A stretch of DNA of 64,000 bases from JANQOH01 sp965243325 (GTDB lineage: Bacteria > Pseudomonadota > Alphaproteobacteria > UBA7887): the NCBI GenBank assembly GCA_965243325.1, contig CBDEUQ010000003.1:3100001-3164000 (forward strand), in the 5' to 3' direction. Numbering within the stretch: position 1 is the stretch's first letter; each line of letters opens with the position of its first letter. Position numbers and translations under genes: made by a program. The notes beneath the pieces are model-generated. The model was not told where the DNA came from. It saw nothing but the letters and a program-made list of their open reading frames with translations, and searched no databases. This document shows, in pieces, positions 28,772-38,412 of the stretch.

Positions 28772-28862
28772 CGGCCTCGCGGCCGGCGCGGGGCATGTTG
28801 ACGCCCTGACCGCGCCTACCTATGCTCCGCGGCCGATTTTGCATCGCAACATCGCCTCCACC

Positions 28863-30053
28863 ATGGCTGCCTTGACGAAACCGAGCGTGCGCCCGGCGAA
28901 TCCGTGCTTTTCCTCCGGGCCGTGCGCGAAGCGGCCCGGCTGGTCGGCGGCGGCGCTCGCGCGGGCGCCGGTCGGGCGCTCGCACCGCTCCGGCGCCGCG
29001 AAGGCGCGGCTCGCCGAGGTCATCGCGCGCAGCAAGGCGCTGCTCGCCATGCCCGACGACTGGCGGCTCGCCATTCTCGGCGGTTCGGACACGGGCGCGT
29101 TCGAGGCGGCGCTGTGGTCGCTGCTCGGCCCGCGCGGCGTCGACGTGCTGGCGTGGGAGAGCTTCGGCGCCGGCTGGGTCGTCGACGTGACCGACCAGCT
29201 TGGGCTAGCCGGCGTCCGCGTTCACAAGGCGCCCTGGGGCGCCCTGCCCGATCTCGGCCGGGTATCGCCGGAAAACGACCTCGTGTTCGTGTGGAACGGC
29301 ACCACGTCAGGCGTGCGCGTCCCCGACGGCGACTGGATCGCCGACGACCGCGGCGGCCTCGCGATCTGCGATGCGACGTCGGCGGCGTTCGCGATGCCGC
29401 TGCCGTGGTCGAAGCTCGATGCGGTGACGTGGTCGTGGCAGAAGGCGCTCGGCGGCGAGGCGCAGCACGGCATGCTGGCGCTCGGGCCGCGCGCGGTCGA
29501 ACGGCTCGAGTCGCACACGCCCGACCGGCCGGTGCCGAAGATGTTCCGCCTGACTCGCGCGGGCAGGCTGAACGAGGGGCTGTTTCGCGGCGAGACGATC
29601 AACACGCCGTCGATGCTCTGCGTCGAGGACGCGCTCGACGCATTGCGCTGGGCCGAGGCGGAGGGCGGCCTCGACGCCCTCGTGGCGCGCAGCGAGGCCA
29701 ACCTCGCGGCCATCGCCGACTGGGTGGCGCGGAGCGGCTGGGCGGCGTTCCTGTGCGCCGACCCGTCCGCGCGCTCCTCGACATCGGTGTGCCTGTCGAT
29801 CGCCGATCCGGGGTTCGCGGCGGGGCGGGAGGACGAACGCCGCAGCCTCGCCCGCCGTCTTGCCGCGACGCTCGAGGACGAGGGTGTCGCGTACGACATC
29901 GCCGGCTACCGGGACGCGCCGCCGGGCCTGCGCCTGTGGGCCGGTCCCACCGTCGAACGCCGCGACCTGGAGGCGCTGTTCCCCTGGCTCGACTGGGCGT
30001 GGGCCGGGCTTCGCGTCGCCGCCGAAGGGAGGGTCCCGTGCCCCGCGTCCTGA
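28863..30053 (+). CDS. serC: phosphoserine aminotransferase
   Basis: A 396-residue PLP enzyme converting 3-phosphohydroxypyruvate to phosphoserine. The N-terminal PANPCFSSGPCAKRPGW is diagnostic of the alphaproteobacterial/archaeal SerC type. The PLP lysine is K194 in TWSWQKALGGEAQHGM, and the Asp that contacts the pyridine nitrogen is in LAICDATSAAF. The ATG at 28863 is chosen because the SSGP region should lie close to the N-terminus. Its 3' end overlaps serA by 16 bp, so the two are coupled, and both feed serine biosynthesis. Confidence 0.94.
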   Translation: MAALTKPSVRPANPCFSSGPCAKRPGWSAAALARAPVGRSHRSGAAKARLAEVIARSKALLAMPDDWRLAILGGSDTGAFEAALWSLLGPRGVDVLAWESFGAGWVVDVTDQLGLAGVRVHKAPWGALPDLGRVSPENDLVFVWNGTTSGVRVPDGDWIADDRGGLAICDATSAAFAMPLPWSKLDAVTWSWQKALGGEAQHGMLALGPRAVERLESHTPDRPVPKMFRLTRAGRLNEGLFRGETINTPSMLCVEDALDALRWAEAEGGLDALVARSEANLAAIADWVARSGWAAFLCADPSARSSTSVCLSIADPGFAAGREDERRSLARRLAATLEDEGVAYDIAGYRDAPPGLRLWAGPTVERRDLEALFPWLDWAWAGLRVAAEGRVPCPAS

Positions 30054-31612
30054 TCTCGGACGCGCTGAGCGACCGGGCGGTCGCCGTGTTCGAGTCGCGC
30101 GGCGTCGACGTGGACGTCGACACCGGCCTCGCGCCGGCGGCGCTGGCGGCGCGCATCGGCGCCTACGACGGCCTCGCCGTGCGCTCGTCGACGAAGGTCA
30201 CGGAACGCGTGCTCGCCGCCGCCAATGGCCTCCGGGTCATCGGCCGCGCCGGCATCGGCGTGGACAACATCGACGTCGGCGCCGCCACCGCCCGCGGCGT
30301 CGTCGTCATGAACACGCCGTTCGGCAACTCGGTGACCACCGCCGAGCATACGCTGGCGCTGATGCTGGCGCTGGCGCGCCGCATTCCCCAGGCCGACCGC
30401 TCGACGCAGGCCGGCGAGTGGCAGAAGGCGCGTTTCGTCGGCAGCGAGCTCGCCGGCAAGACCCTGGGGCTGATCGGTTGCGGCAACATCGGCTCCATCG
30501 TCGCCGAACGGGCGCAGGGGCTGAAGATGCGCGTCGTCGTCCACGACCCCCATCTCGCCGGCGAGCGCGCGGCGGAGCTCAATGTCGAGAAGGTGACGCT
30601 GGACCGGCTGCTCGCGCGCGCCGACGTGATAAGCCTGCACGCGCCGCTCACCGACGAGACGCGCGGCATACTCGACGCCCGGGCTTTCGCGCGTGCGCGG
30701 CCGGGGGTGCGCATCGTCAATTGCGCGCGCGGCGGCCTGATCGTCGAAGCCGATCTCAAGGCGGCGATCGAGCGCGGCCGGGTGGCGGGTGCGGCGCTCG
30801 ACGTTTTCGCCAACGAACCGGCGCGCGACAACCCGCTGTTCGGCATGGAGAACGTCATCGCGACTCCGCATCTCGGCGCCTCGACGACCGAGGCGCAGGA
30901 GAAGGTCGCGGTCCAGGTGGCGGAACAGATGGCGGACTACCTGCTGACGGGAACGGTGACCAACGCGCTCAACATGCCGTCGGTCAGCGCCGAGGACGCG
31001 CCGCGCCTCCGGCCCTACATGACTCTCGCCAACCAGCTGGGCAGCCTTGCCGGCCAGATCGCCGACGCGGGGATCGACGAAGTCTCCGTCCGCTACGAGG
31101 GCCACGCGGCGACGCTGAACGCGCGGCCGCTTACCGCCGTCGTTCTCCAGGGCGTGCTGCAGCCGGCGCTGGAGACGGTCAACATGGTCAACGCGCCGCT
31201 CGTCGCCAAGGAGCGCGACATCGAGGTGAGCGAGACGCTGTACGACGGGCCGTGCGACTACCACGCGCTGCTCCGGGTCGAGATCGCGAGCGAGGGCCGC
31301 GTCCGCCGGCTCGCCGGCACCCTGCTCGGCAACAAGCCGCGCATCGTGTCGCTCGACGACATCGCCATCGACGCCGGCCTCGGCCCCGACATGCTCTACA
31401 TCGCCAACGAGGACACGCCGGGGACGCTCGGGCGCATCGCGAAGGCCATCGGCGATGCCGCGGTCAACATCGCGACGTACCATCTCGGCCGGGCGGCACG
31501 CGGCGGCGCGGCGATCGCCCTCGTGGAAGTCGACCAGCCAGTGTCGGACGCGCTCGCCGCCGACCTGCGCGCCCTGCCGGGGGTCGTGCGGGTCAAGCGG
31601 CTCCGCTTCTGA
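30038..31612 (+). CDS. serA: D-3-phosphoglycerate dehydrogenase
   Basis: The 524-residue first enzyme of serine synthesis. The NAD-binding loop GLIGCGNIGSIVAERA, the catalytic Arg in NCARGG, the following Glu region, and the catalytic His in ATPHLGASTTEAQ are present. The long form is recognisable: after about residue 310 come an intervening allosteric substrate-binding domain and a C-terminal ACT domain (LYIANEDTPGTLGRIAKAIG). The GTG at 30038 has a strong GGGAGGG six bases upstream. It overlaps serC. The ACT domain suggests serine feedback. Confidence 0.96.
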   Translation: MPRVLISDALSDRAVAVFESRGVDVDVDTGLAPAALAARIGAYDGLAVRSSTKVTERVLAAANGLRVIGRAGIGVDNIDVGAATARGVVVMNTPFGNSVTTAEHTLALMLALARRIPQADRSTQAGEWQKARFVGSELAGKTLGLIGCGNIGSIVAERAQGLKMRVVVHDPHLAGERAAELNVEKVTLDRLLARADVISLHAPLTDETRGILDARAFARARPGVRIVNCARGGLIVEADLKAAIERGRVAGAALDVFANEPARDNPLFGMENVIATPHLGASTTEAQEKVAVQVAEQMADYLLTGTVTNALNMPSVSAEDAPRLRPYMTLANQLGSLAGQIADAGIDEVSVRYEGHAATLNARPLTAVVLQGVLQPALETVNMVNAPLVAKERDIEVSETLYDGPCDYHALLRVEIASEGRVRRLAGTLLGNKPRIVSLDDIAIDAGLGPDMLYIANEDTPGTLGRIAKAIGDAAVNIATYHLGRAARGGAAIALVEVDQPVSDALAADLRALPGVVRVKRLRF

Positions 31613-31635
31613 CTCCGGCGCCCGGCCTCCGCGCC

Positions 31636-32784
31636 ATGAACCCGCCCGACGGCAAGGCGCTGCTGCCCACCGGCCTCGCGGACCTGCTGCCTCCCGACGC
31701 CGAACGCGAGGAAGCGGCGACGCGGCGCATGCTCGACTGTTTCGCGGCCTACGGCTACGAGCGCGTCAAGCCGCCGCTGCTCGAGTTCGAGGACGGCCTG
31801 CTCGACGGGGTGGGCGCCGTGCACGCGGACCAGACCTTCCGCCTCATGGATCCGGCGTCGCAACGCATGCTCGGCGTGCGCGCCGACATCACGCCGCAGA
31901 TCGCCCGCATCGCCGCGTCGCGTCTGTCAGGCGCGCCGCGGCCGCTCAGGCTGTGCTACGCGGGCGAAGTGCTGCGCGTGCGGGGCAGCCAGCTCCGCGC
32001 CGGGCGCCAGTTCCGCCAGGTGGGGGTCGAGCTGATCGGCGCCGGCAACGCGGCGATGGGCGACGTCGAGGCCATTCTGCTCGCCGCCGACGCGGCCGGC
32101 CGGCTCGGCATCGGCGACCTCTCGATCGACATCAACACGCCGTCGCTCGCCGAGACCGTGTGCGACGCGTTCGACGTGGCCGACACGGCGCGGCAGCCGA
32201 TCGCGGCGGCGCTCAGGCGCAAGGACGGCGCGGCGCTGCGCGCCGCCGGCAGCGGGCCGGCCGTGGCCGCGCTCGATGCGCTGCTCGCGGCGACGGGCGC
32301 CGCCGACGGCGCGCTCGCCCGCCTTGCCGCGACCGACCTGCCGGCGCCGGCGCGCGCGCTCGTCGACCGCCTCGCGGGCGTCGTCGAGCTGGTCGCCGCC
32401 GAAGCGCCCGGCCTCTCTCTGACGGTGGATCCGCTCGAGAGCCGCGGATTCGAATATCACACGGGCGTGTCGTTCACCCTGTTCGCGCTCGGGGAGCGCA
32501 GCGAGCTGGGTTCCGGCGGCCGCTACCGGACCGCCGACGGCGAGCCGGCGACCGGCTTCACCCTGTTCACCCACGCGCTGCTGCGCGCGATGCCGCCGCC
32601 GCCGCGGCGGCGGCGCCTGTTCGTGCCCGCCGGCGCGCCCCGCGGCGCCGCGGCGCGGCTGCGCGCCGAGGGCTGGACGGTGTTGCAGGCGCTGATACCC
32701 GAGCCCGACGACGCCGCCGAGGCGCGTCGCCTCGGCTGCGACCACGTGTGGACCGACGGCCTGGCCCGGCGGCTGGACGAATAG
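31636..32784 (+). CDS. hisZ: ATP phosphoribosyltransferase regulatory subunit HisZ
   Basis: A 382-residue class II aminoacyl-tRNA synthetase-like protein that activates the short form of HisG, the first enzyme of histidine synthesis. The region from LLPTGLADLLPPDA to YGYERVKPPLLEFEDGLL is the paralogue core, MLGVRADITPQIARIA is motif 2-like, and GFEYHTGVSFTLFALG with LGSGGRYRT is near the C-terminus. It lacks the anticodon-binding domain of HisRS, which separates it from hisS. hisG is not in the window. The order serA-hisZ-purA is familiar in alphaproteobacteria. Start at the ATG at 31636, 23 bp after serA. Confidence 0.92.
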   Translation: MNPPDGKALLPTGLADLLPPDAEREEAATRRMLDCFAAYGYERVKPPLLEFEDGLLDGVGAVHADQTFRLMDPASQRMLGVRADITPQIARIAASRLSGAPRPLRLCYAGEVLRVRGSQLRAGRQFRQVGVELIGAGNAAMGDVEAILLAADAAGRLGIGDLSIDINTPSLAETVCDAFDVADTARQPIAAALRRKDGAALRAAGSGPAVAALDALLAATGAADGALARLAATDLPAPARALVDRLAGVVELVAAEAPGLSLTVDPLESRGFEYHTGVSFTLFALGERSELGSGGRYRTADGEPATGFTLFTHALLRAMPPPPRRRRLFVPAGAPRGAAARLRAEGWTVLQALIPEPDDAAEARRLGCDHVWTDGLARRLDE

Positions 32785-32802
32785 GTGGACGGGAGCGCGG
32801 AC

Positions 32803-34095
<1,293 letters not shown>

Positions 34096-34152
34096 AGGCG
34101 CGGCCGGCGCGGCGGGGATGTGCGACGGACGCACGCAAAAACCTATCCGCGA

Positions 34153-34722
34153 CTATGTGCGACTATCCGCGACGGTCGCACTTCGCGGCGGCGAACGCTC
34201 GGGATCTTCGTCCGCGAACCCCATGTCGTCCGCCAGTCCGTAGACCTGGCGGCGGATGGTGCGGACCGCCTCCATCGAGAGCCTGCGGTCGCGGCGCGAG
34301 GGCGCGGCCTCGGCGCGAACCCGCTTCCGTTCGCCGCTCACGAGGGCGGCGGCGCGCACGACATGGGCGAGCGCACGCGCCGCGGCCGCAAGGTCTTTCA
34401 GCGCTCCGACGTCGCCTTCGAGCAGCGAGTCGAGCAGCCTTGCCTGCACCTCGGCGAGCGCCGCGTCGGCGACCACACCGAAATCGGGCGGCGCCTCGGC
34501 CGCCAGCGCCGCGGCGCGCGCGCCCGAGTCCCGCATCCGCTCGATGCGGCGGCGGAGCCGCTTGCCGTGGCGCGCCACCGTGGCCTTGTGCATGGGGTGA
34601 CCCCGGCCCGAGAGCCAGTCGGCGAGACCGGCGTAGTCGCCGAAGCCTTTCTCGACGATGAGCGCGTCGAGCTCTTCGCGCACGTCGGCGGGCAGGTCCG
34701 CGACCTTGCCGGTCGGCGGCAT
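34153..34722 (-). CDS. Mu gp27-like phage protein (DUF3486), isolated
   Basis: A 189-residue protein with the pattern of the DUF3486/Mu gp27 family: GKVADLPADVREELDALIVE, then a WLSGRGHPMHKATVARHGKRL segment resembling a helix-turn-helix, then a long Ala- and Arg-rich helical part. In Mu-like phages this gene lies beside the large terminase and tail or portal genes. Here it stands alone, with purA only 57 bp downstream and no terminase, so it looks like a prophage remnant. The start at 34722 (MPPTGK) is chosen over a GTG seven codons upstream. A function in packaging is inferred only from the family. Confidence 0.65.
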   Translation of the reverse strand: MPPTGKVADLPADVREELDALIVEKGFGDYAGLADWLSGRGHPMHKATVARHGKRLRRRIERMRDSGARAAALAAEAPPDFGVVADAALAEVQARLLDSLLEGDVGALKDLAAAARALAHVVRAAALVSGERKRVRAEAAPSRRDRRLSMEAVRTIRRQVYGLADDMGFADEDPERSPPRSATVADSRT

Positions 34723-35023
34723 CAGCCGGCGGCCTGCGGGCACGGCCGGGCGGCGGCGAAATGGGGCAAGAGACGAGCTTGCATGACGGCGATGGTGGCG
34801 AACCGAGCGCGGCGCCGGCAGCGGACCATGGTCCGTCCTGGGGGAACCGCGGCAATGGAACGAAACGCTCGCGATTCCATCGCATCCGCCGTCTCCCGAC
34901 GAGCTCTAACAAGATATCGTTATCGAGAAGATGACCGCAGGTATGTCTTGGGCTCAATATGGTGAATTTACAATTTGCTGTTGTTTTACCAGTATAGGAA
35001 CGAAAATAGAACTATTGTGATCG
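34723..35023. other. gap, AT-rich right half, no gene recognised
   Basis: About 300 bp between the gp27-like gene and the integrase relic. The left part continues GC-rich and stays open on the minus strand in a frame I do not recognise. From about 34905 to 35030 the base composition drops sharply to AT-rich. I see no promoter I would defend and no inverted repeat. This composition break may be a junction between imported segments. Confidence 0.5.
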
Positions 35024-35677
35024 ATGGACACACAGGGAACGCACCAAAGGTGCCAATCCCGCCAGCGCCCGCCCTCGTATGGTCCAGAGGAAAAGCCCTT
35101 CGTTGCAGGGCTTTACGGTTCAGCCCCTCCCGCGCCTCCGCGCGGCTTCCGCGACGAAACGCCGCCGCGGCCGCTTCCTGTCCTACAGCCCGGCCGCGCG
35201 GCCCGAACCGGAAGCCGCGGCCATCACCGACCGACCCGACTTCACCTACGCCCGGCGCGTCCGCGCCGCCAGGCCCGTGACGAGCGCCACGAGGTCCGCG
35301 ACGACGCGGTGTCCTGCCTGATCCTCCGGGCCTACCCGAGCGGGGCGCGCAGTTTCACCCTTGAGAGCATGATGCCCGGCCGCCGGCGCTACGCCACATT
35401 CGGCAGCGCCGAGCCTTGGCGATCCCTGAAGCGCGGCGCGCGCGAGGCGAAATGGCCCGAGGCGGTCGCCGCAATCCGGCTGCTGGCACTCACCGGCTGC
35501 CGCCGGGGCGAAGTGCCCGATCTGCGCTGGCGCGACATCGGCTACGGCGCGATCGTCCTCGAAGATTCGAAGACCGGTCCACGCACCGTGCGGCTCGGCG
35601 AGGCCGCGCAGGCCATAACCTGTTCAAGCATGTCTCATTCGTCTTCGCTCATGGCAACACTCCTTGCTGTGGGTTGA
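35024..35677 (+). pseudogene. tyrosine site-specific integrase remnant (internally deleted and truncated)
   Basis: In one open frame two separate parts of a phage/island integrase can be read. Around 35291-35410 is the N-terminal AP2-like region (LRAYPSGARSFTLES, then GRRRYATFG). Around 35480-35620 is the start of the catalytic domain, LLALTGCRRGEVPDLRW, with the first catalytic Arg in TGCRRGE and DSKTGPRTVRLGEAA. The SAM-like core-binding domain between them is missing, and the protein stops before the HxxR and catalytic Tyr. It cannot be active. Its 3' end overlaps the end of the lipoprotein gene that comes from the other strand, so the original integrase end was probably replaced. Confidence 0.75.
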
Positions 35678-37103
35678 GCGCCCCGACCGTTGCCGCGGTC
35701 GGGGCGCCGTTGCCATACCTGCGCGTTGCCCCGTACGCTCCGAGTATCCCAGCTTGATCATCGTCGAGATGTCCGGCGACAACAAAGGCAGGGTCGATCA
35801 CCGTGCCAGCAGGAGTAAACTCGGCGAAGAAACGCGCGTCCACGCGCCCGAGGTAATCGTTCCAGACGCCGCTGGCGCTCTCGGTGAGGCTGTAGCGTAA
35901 TGACGAAGGGCCAGCCCAAGGCTCAAAGTCCGGCCCTTGTTGGAGGTTATCGAACACCGCTCCCAGCCGGAGGGCAGAAAGGTCCATCGAGAGCGTGGCA
36001 ACGCCGATAACCGGCCAAAGGTAATCGGTATCGACTGCAAGCAAATTTCCAACCCACGTTGCGGAACCAAGGTGGGTTCTGCCGAGGTATTCCGGCGGCG
36101 TAGGCACCCCGTCGACCCACGACGACACCTTGACGTAATCGGATGTGACCGAGGCAGCTGTGACCGACTCGCTGTCGGCCGACACCCCGGACACAGCCGG
36201 GATGTCGGCAACATCGAAGTGTCGCGCGACGCCGGAGCCAAAAGATCGAAGGTTGGACGTCGTCGGCGCGTCGAGCCACCATCCGAAATATTCTGGCGAG
36301 AGGGCGTCCCCGTACCAGAAGGTGTGCCCAATGCCGATCAGATCGGCCATCTGCGGGCCGATCGTCGCAGAGTCGCCGCTGAACGGGGACATGAGCTGGC
36401 CGGCCGAGCTCGGCGCATGGGCTTTGTCGTACTGCCCCGTCTCCGGGTTGTAGTGGCCGAGTCCGTAGTGCTGGTAGCCGAGAGCGTGCCCAGCCTCGTG
36501 GGCGAGCGTGGTCAGCAAAGTGATCGGGCTGTTGGCGCTGGCGACAAGTGCGGCCTGCGATGCGGGTATCTGCATGACAGGAACGATATACGGGTTCGCG
36601 GGGGAGTCTGCCGGAACGACGCAAGCGAGAGCGCTGGCGCTCCCCCCGCAGGCGTTTGCGTAGCCGACCTCGACAACGGTGGTCCAGCGACGAAAGGTAT
36701 ACCCTCGGACGCCGGTCAGGTGCCGGGTCCAGAGCTTGAAGGCGCGCCGCACCTGGGCTTCTAGCTCTGGATCGGGGAGATATCCAGGCGCGTACTCGAA
36801 GATCAGGATCGGGATGATGCGCTGGGTCTCTGTCGCGTTCCACGTCCAGCCTCCGAAATCCTGAGCACCGAAGTCGCCGAGACCGAGCCAAGATTCGCCC
36901 GGCTCGATGGCGAGGTAGTTGATATAGGCCTCACTCTTGCGTACCGGCGACCCGGCATAGGCGATTTTCGGCGCAGGTCCCGTCCGCGTATGGAAGTCGT
37001 GCGAGTGGTGGACGTGCTCCTGCGGCGCCAGCGTCGCCACCGGCCCGCCACCGCCGCATGCGGAGAGTGCGAGGGCGGCGGTAACGATCAGGCCGCGTGA
37101 CAT
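35649..37103 (-). CDS. lipoprotein: metzincin-type metalloprotease fused to a TbpB-like barrel
   Basis: The 484-residue product has a lipoprotein signal with lipobox LSAC (Cys16) followed by GGGG. The first half carries the zinc motif HEAGHALGYQH at 202-212, which fits HExxHxxGxxH, and a Met-turn-like LMSPF at 237-241, as in matrixins and related metzincins. The second half (about 335-465) contains GSATWVGNLLAVDT, ATLSMDLSALRLGAVFDNL, a GRVDARFF segment and the end GILGAYGATR, the pattern of the small eight-stranded barrels of TbpB-like surface lipoproteins. A surface-anchored protease is inferred. The start at 37103 has no good ribosome-binding site; an in-frame ATG at 37316 has GGAGG upstream but would bury the signal peptide. 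GC is lower than in the housekeeping genes. Confidence 0.75.
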   Translation of the reverse strand: MSRGLIVTAALALSACGGGGPVATLAPQEHVHHSHDFHTRTGPAPKIAYAGSPVRKSEAYINYLAIEPGESWLGLGDFGAQDFGGWTWNATETQRIIPILIFEYAPGYLPDPELEAQVRRAFKLWTRHLTGVRGYTFRRWTTVVEVGYANACGGSASALACVVPADSPANPYIVPVMQIPASQAALVASANSPITLLTTLAHEAGHALGYQHYGLGHYNPETGQYDKAHAPSSAGQLMSPFSGDSATIGPQMADLIGIGHTFWYGDALSPEYFGWWLDAPTTSNLRSFGSGVARHFDVADIPAVSGVSADSESVTAASVTSDYVKVSSWVDGVPTPPEYLGRTHLGSATWVGNLLAVDTDYLWPVIGVATLSMDLSALRLGAVFDNLQQGPDFEPWAGPSSLRYSLTESASGVWNDYLGRVDARFFAEFTPAGTVIDPAFVVAGHLDDDQAGILGAYGATRRYGNGAPTAATVGALNPQQGVLP

Positions 37104-37597
37104 GGTGGCGCTAGCCTCGGCAGCGACCGAGGCTAGTTCCACCTTGGAACGGAAGGACGGTGATGCCCTATGCCTTCGCGTGACGCCGTTATGAAGCCAA
37201 GGGTGTAAGGGCGGGAACGGTCGGGAGGGCCACGCAACCCTCCCGGCGCCGTCCGACCCGACTTTGCGCTCCGAATGCCTCCGTCGCAACAATGCGGCGA
37301 TCAGACTGATGCTCATGGCTCTGTCCTCCGCAGATTCTCATAGCGGCCCGGCCACGGGGTGCCGGGCCGTGGTCGCTGTACATGGACATGCAGAGAGCCC
37401 CGCCTATTCACCGAGGCGCGGGTGGCCTACCCGTGCCGGGTCAAGCCGCTGTTTCATTCAGCGGGCGACCCGACAGAGCGGGTCCATAAACAGCGACGTG
37501 GCGAAGCGTGCGCACCGCGCGGTGATTGCGTCAAGGGCTTCGGTATGCAGTGTGCCACCATGTACGAAGCGCGGCTGATGCTGCGAGAGGCGGGGCG
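37104..37597. promoter_or_regulatory. leader region of the lipoprotein gene with three perfect inverted repeats
   Basis: A 494-bp stretch with no convincing gene. It contains CTAGCCTCGG / CCGAGGCTAG (37111-37120 and 37127-37136), CGGGAGGG / CCCTCCCG (37222-37229 and 37238-37245), and GGCCCGGC / GCCGGGCC (37345-37352 and 37361-37368). On the minus strand these lie just upstream of the lipoprotein start. The first ends eight bases before its ATG and could mask the start. The frame is open from an ATG at 37316 with a good GGAGG site, so a translated leader is possible. Confidence 0.45.
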
Positions 37598-37783
37598 ATG
37601 GACAGCGAAAATCCGGACTTCAAGGGCGCGACGCCGGAAAGCCTCGCGCGCGCCCCCATGCGCGCTCCTCGGCAGGGCCGAAAAGAGTCGGCCGCGGATC
37701 TCCCAGCGTCAAGTGCAGGCGGTGCCGCATCATCTCCAGTGCGGCGCACCGCTGAAGGCTCGCGTCGGGATTATCCGCCCTGA
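37598..37783 (+). CDS. small hypothetical protein (61 residues)
   Basis: A short frame starting at an ATG preceded by a purine-rich GAGAGGCGGGG. The N-terminal half, MDSENPDFKGATPESLARA, has the look of short uncharacterised alphaproteobacterial proteins with a KGATPExLARAL core, but here the expected Leu is Pro and the C-terminal half is low-complexity. It may be a decayed member. It overlaps an antisense coding-like stretch (37695-37880), so at most one of the two is likely to be functional. No function can be assigned. Confidence 0.35.
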   Translation: MDSENPDFKGATPESLARAPMRAPRQGRKESAADLPASSAGGAASSPVRRTAEGSRRDYPP

Positions 37784-37935
37784 CGTCGGTCAGCACTTGA
37801 TCAAGGGCACGAAGAAGTTCTTCTTGAGGATTCTCGATCGGGCGAGGACTGATGTAGACCGCACTCTTGAAGAGCTACGGCAAGTGTGCCGACGAATGCG
37901 GTCACGGACTCCGAACTGAATATTTGGTCGCTCAC
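37695..37935 (-). pseudogene. frameshifted remnant of a small unrecognised gene
   Basis: On the minus strand a GTG at 37935 opens MSDQIFSSESVTAFVG, which reads like a protein start for about 24 residues and then becomes nonsense. In another frame, from about 37865, coding-like sequence continues as ENPQEELLRALDQVLTD, then ADNPDASLQRCAALEMM and RHRLHLTLGDP. The two halves fit a single short helical protein broken by a frameshift. I do not recognise a family. This is a judgement from amino acid pattern alone. Confidence 0.3.
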
Positions 37936-37997
37936 GGCGGCGGCTCCGGCCGGTCAAGGGCACCGCGTCCCAGCTACGAGCGGTCAATTCGTCAAGT

Positions 37998-38204
37998 TCA
38001 GCATGTATTCCCTTTGCCTTGAGAGCTATTCAAGTCGATTGACCGACGACGACCGGGATAGCGAACATACTTGCGGTCGGAAGCATTCTGTCTGTCCTGA
38101 AGGTCCCGGAACATCTTTCCTACGTCATAGTCGAAGCGTGCCGCATATTCGTCCCGAATTGCGCGGACTTCGGTAACGATCGGGTCGGGCCGTATGTTCT
38201 TCAC
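37998..38204 (-). CDS. small partner protein of a PIN-domain toxin (antitoxin-like)
   Basis: A 68-residue protein starting at a GTG with GGAG seven bases upstream. It contains IRPDPIVTEVRAIRDEYAARF, then DYDVGKMFRDLQDRQN and KYVRYPGRRR. Short proteins with the pattern DPIVxEVRxxRxxxAxxFxYD are commonly found beside PIN-domain genes and are regarded as their antitoxins or partners. It directly follows, on the same strand, the remains of such a PIN gene, whose end overlaps its start. The partner toxin is broken, so this gene is orphaned. Confidence 0.55.
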   Translation of the reverse strand: MKNIRPDPIVTEVRAIRDEYAARFDYDVGKMFRDLQDRQNASDRKYVRYPGRRRSIDLNSSQGKGNTC

Positions 38205-38205
38205 G

Positions 38206-38412
38206 GTCGGACTCCATGAGTTCGTTCGGTGCACAAATTACCCGCGGTTCATAGCCGGCCTGCTGGCATACCCGTTCGATCCGAGAGCGCATCGCGGCAT
38301 TGGCGATATGCTTGAAGTTCGACGTTACCGGAAAATCGACTCCGTTGGTGACCACGACGGCGATATGCGCAGCGTCTGCAGAAGCTCGCGCCCGGATGCC
38401 GTTCGGTCGAGT
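38206..38412 (-). pseudogene. PIN-domain toxin remnant (VapC-like C-terminal part)
   Basis: Minus-strand sequence reads ADAAHIAVVVTNGVDFPVTS, then NFKHIANAAMRSRIERVC and AGYEPRVICAPNELMESD. This matches the C-terminal half of PIN toxins of the type with DALHIA...LVTWNFKHIAN and a CTPEELM end, including the conserved Asp of the active site. An in-frame TAG (38413-38415) cuts it off from upstream sequence, and no recognisable N-terminal half or start is present, so no active nuclease can be made. The original stop also appears lost, since the frame continues into the antitoxin-like gene. Confidence 0.6.
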
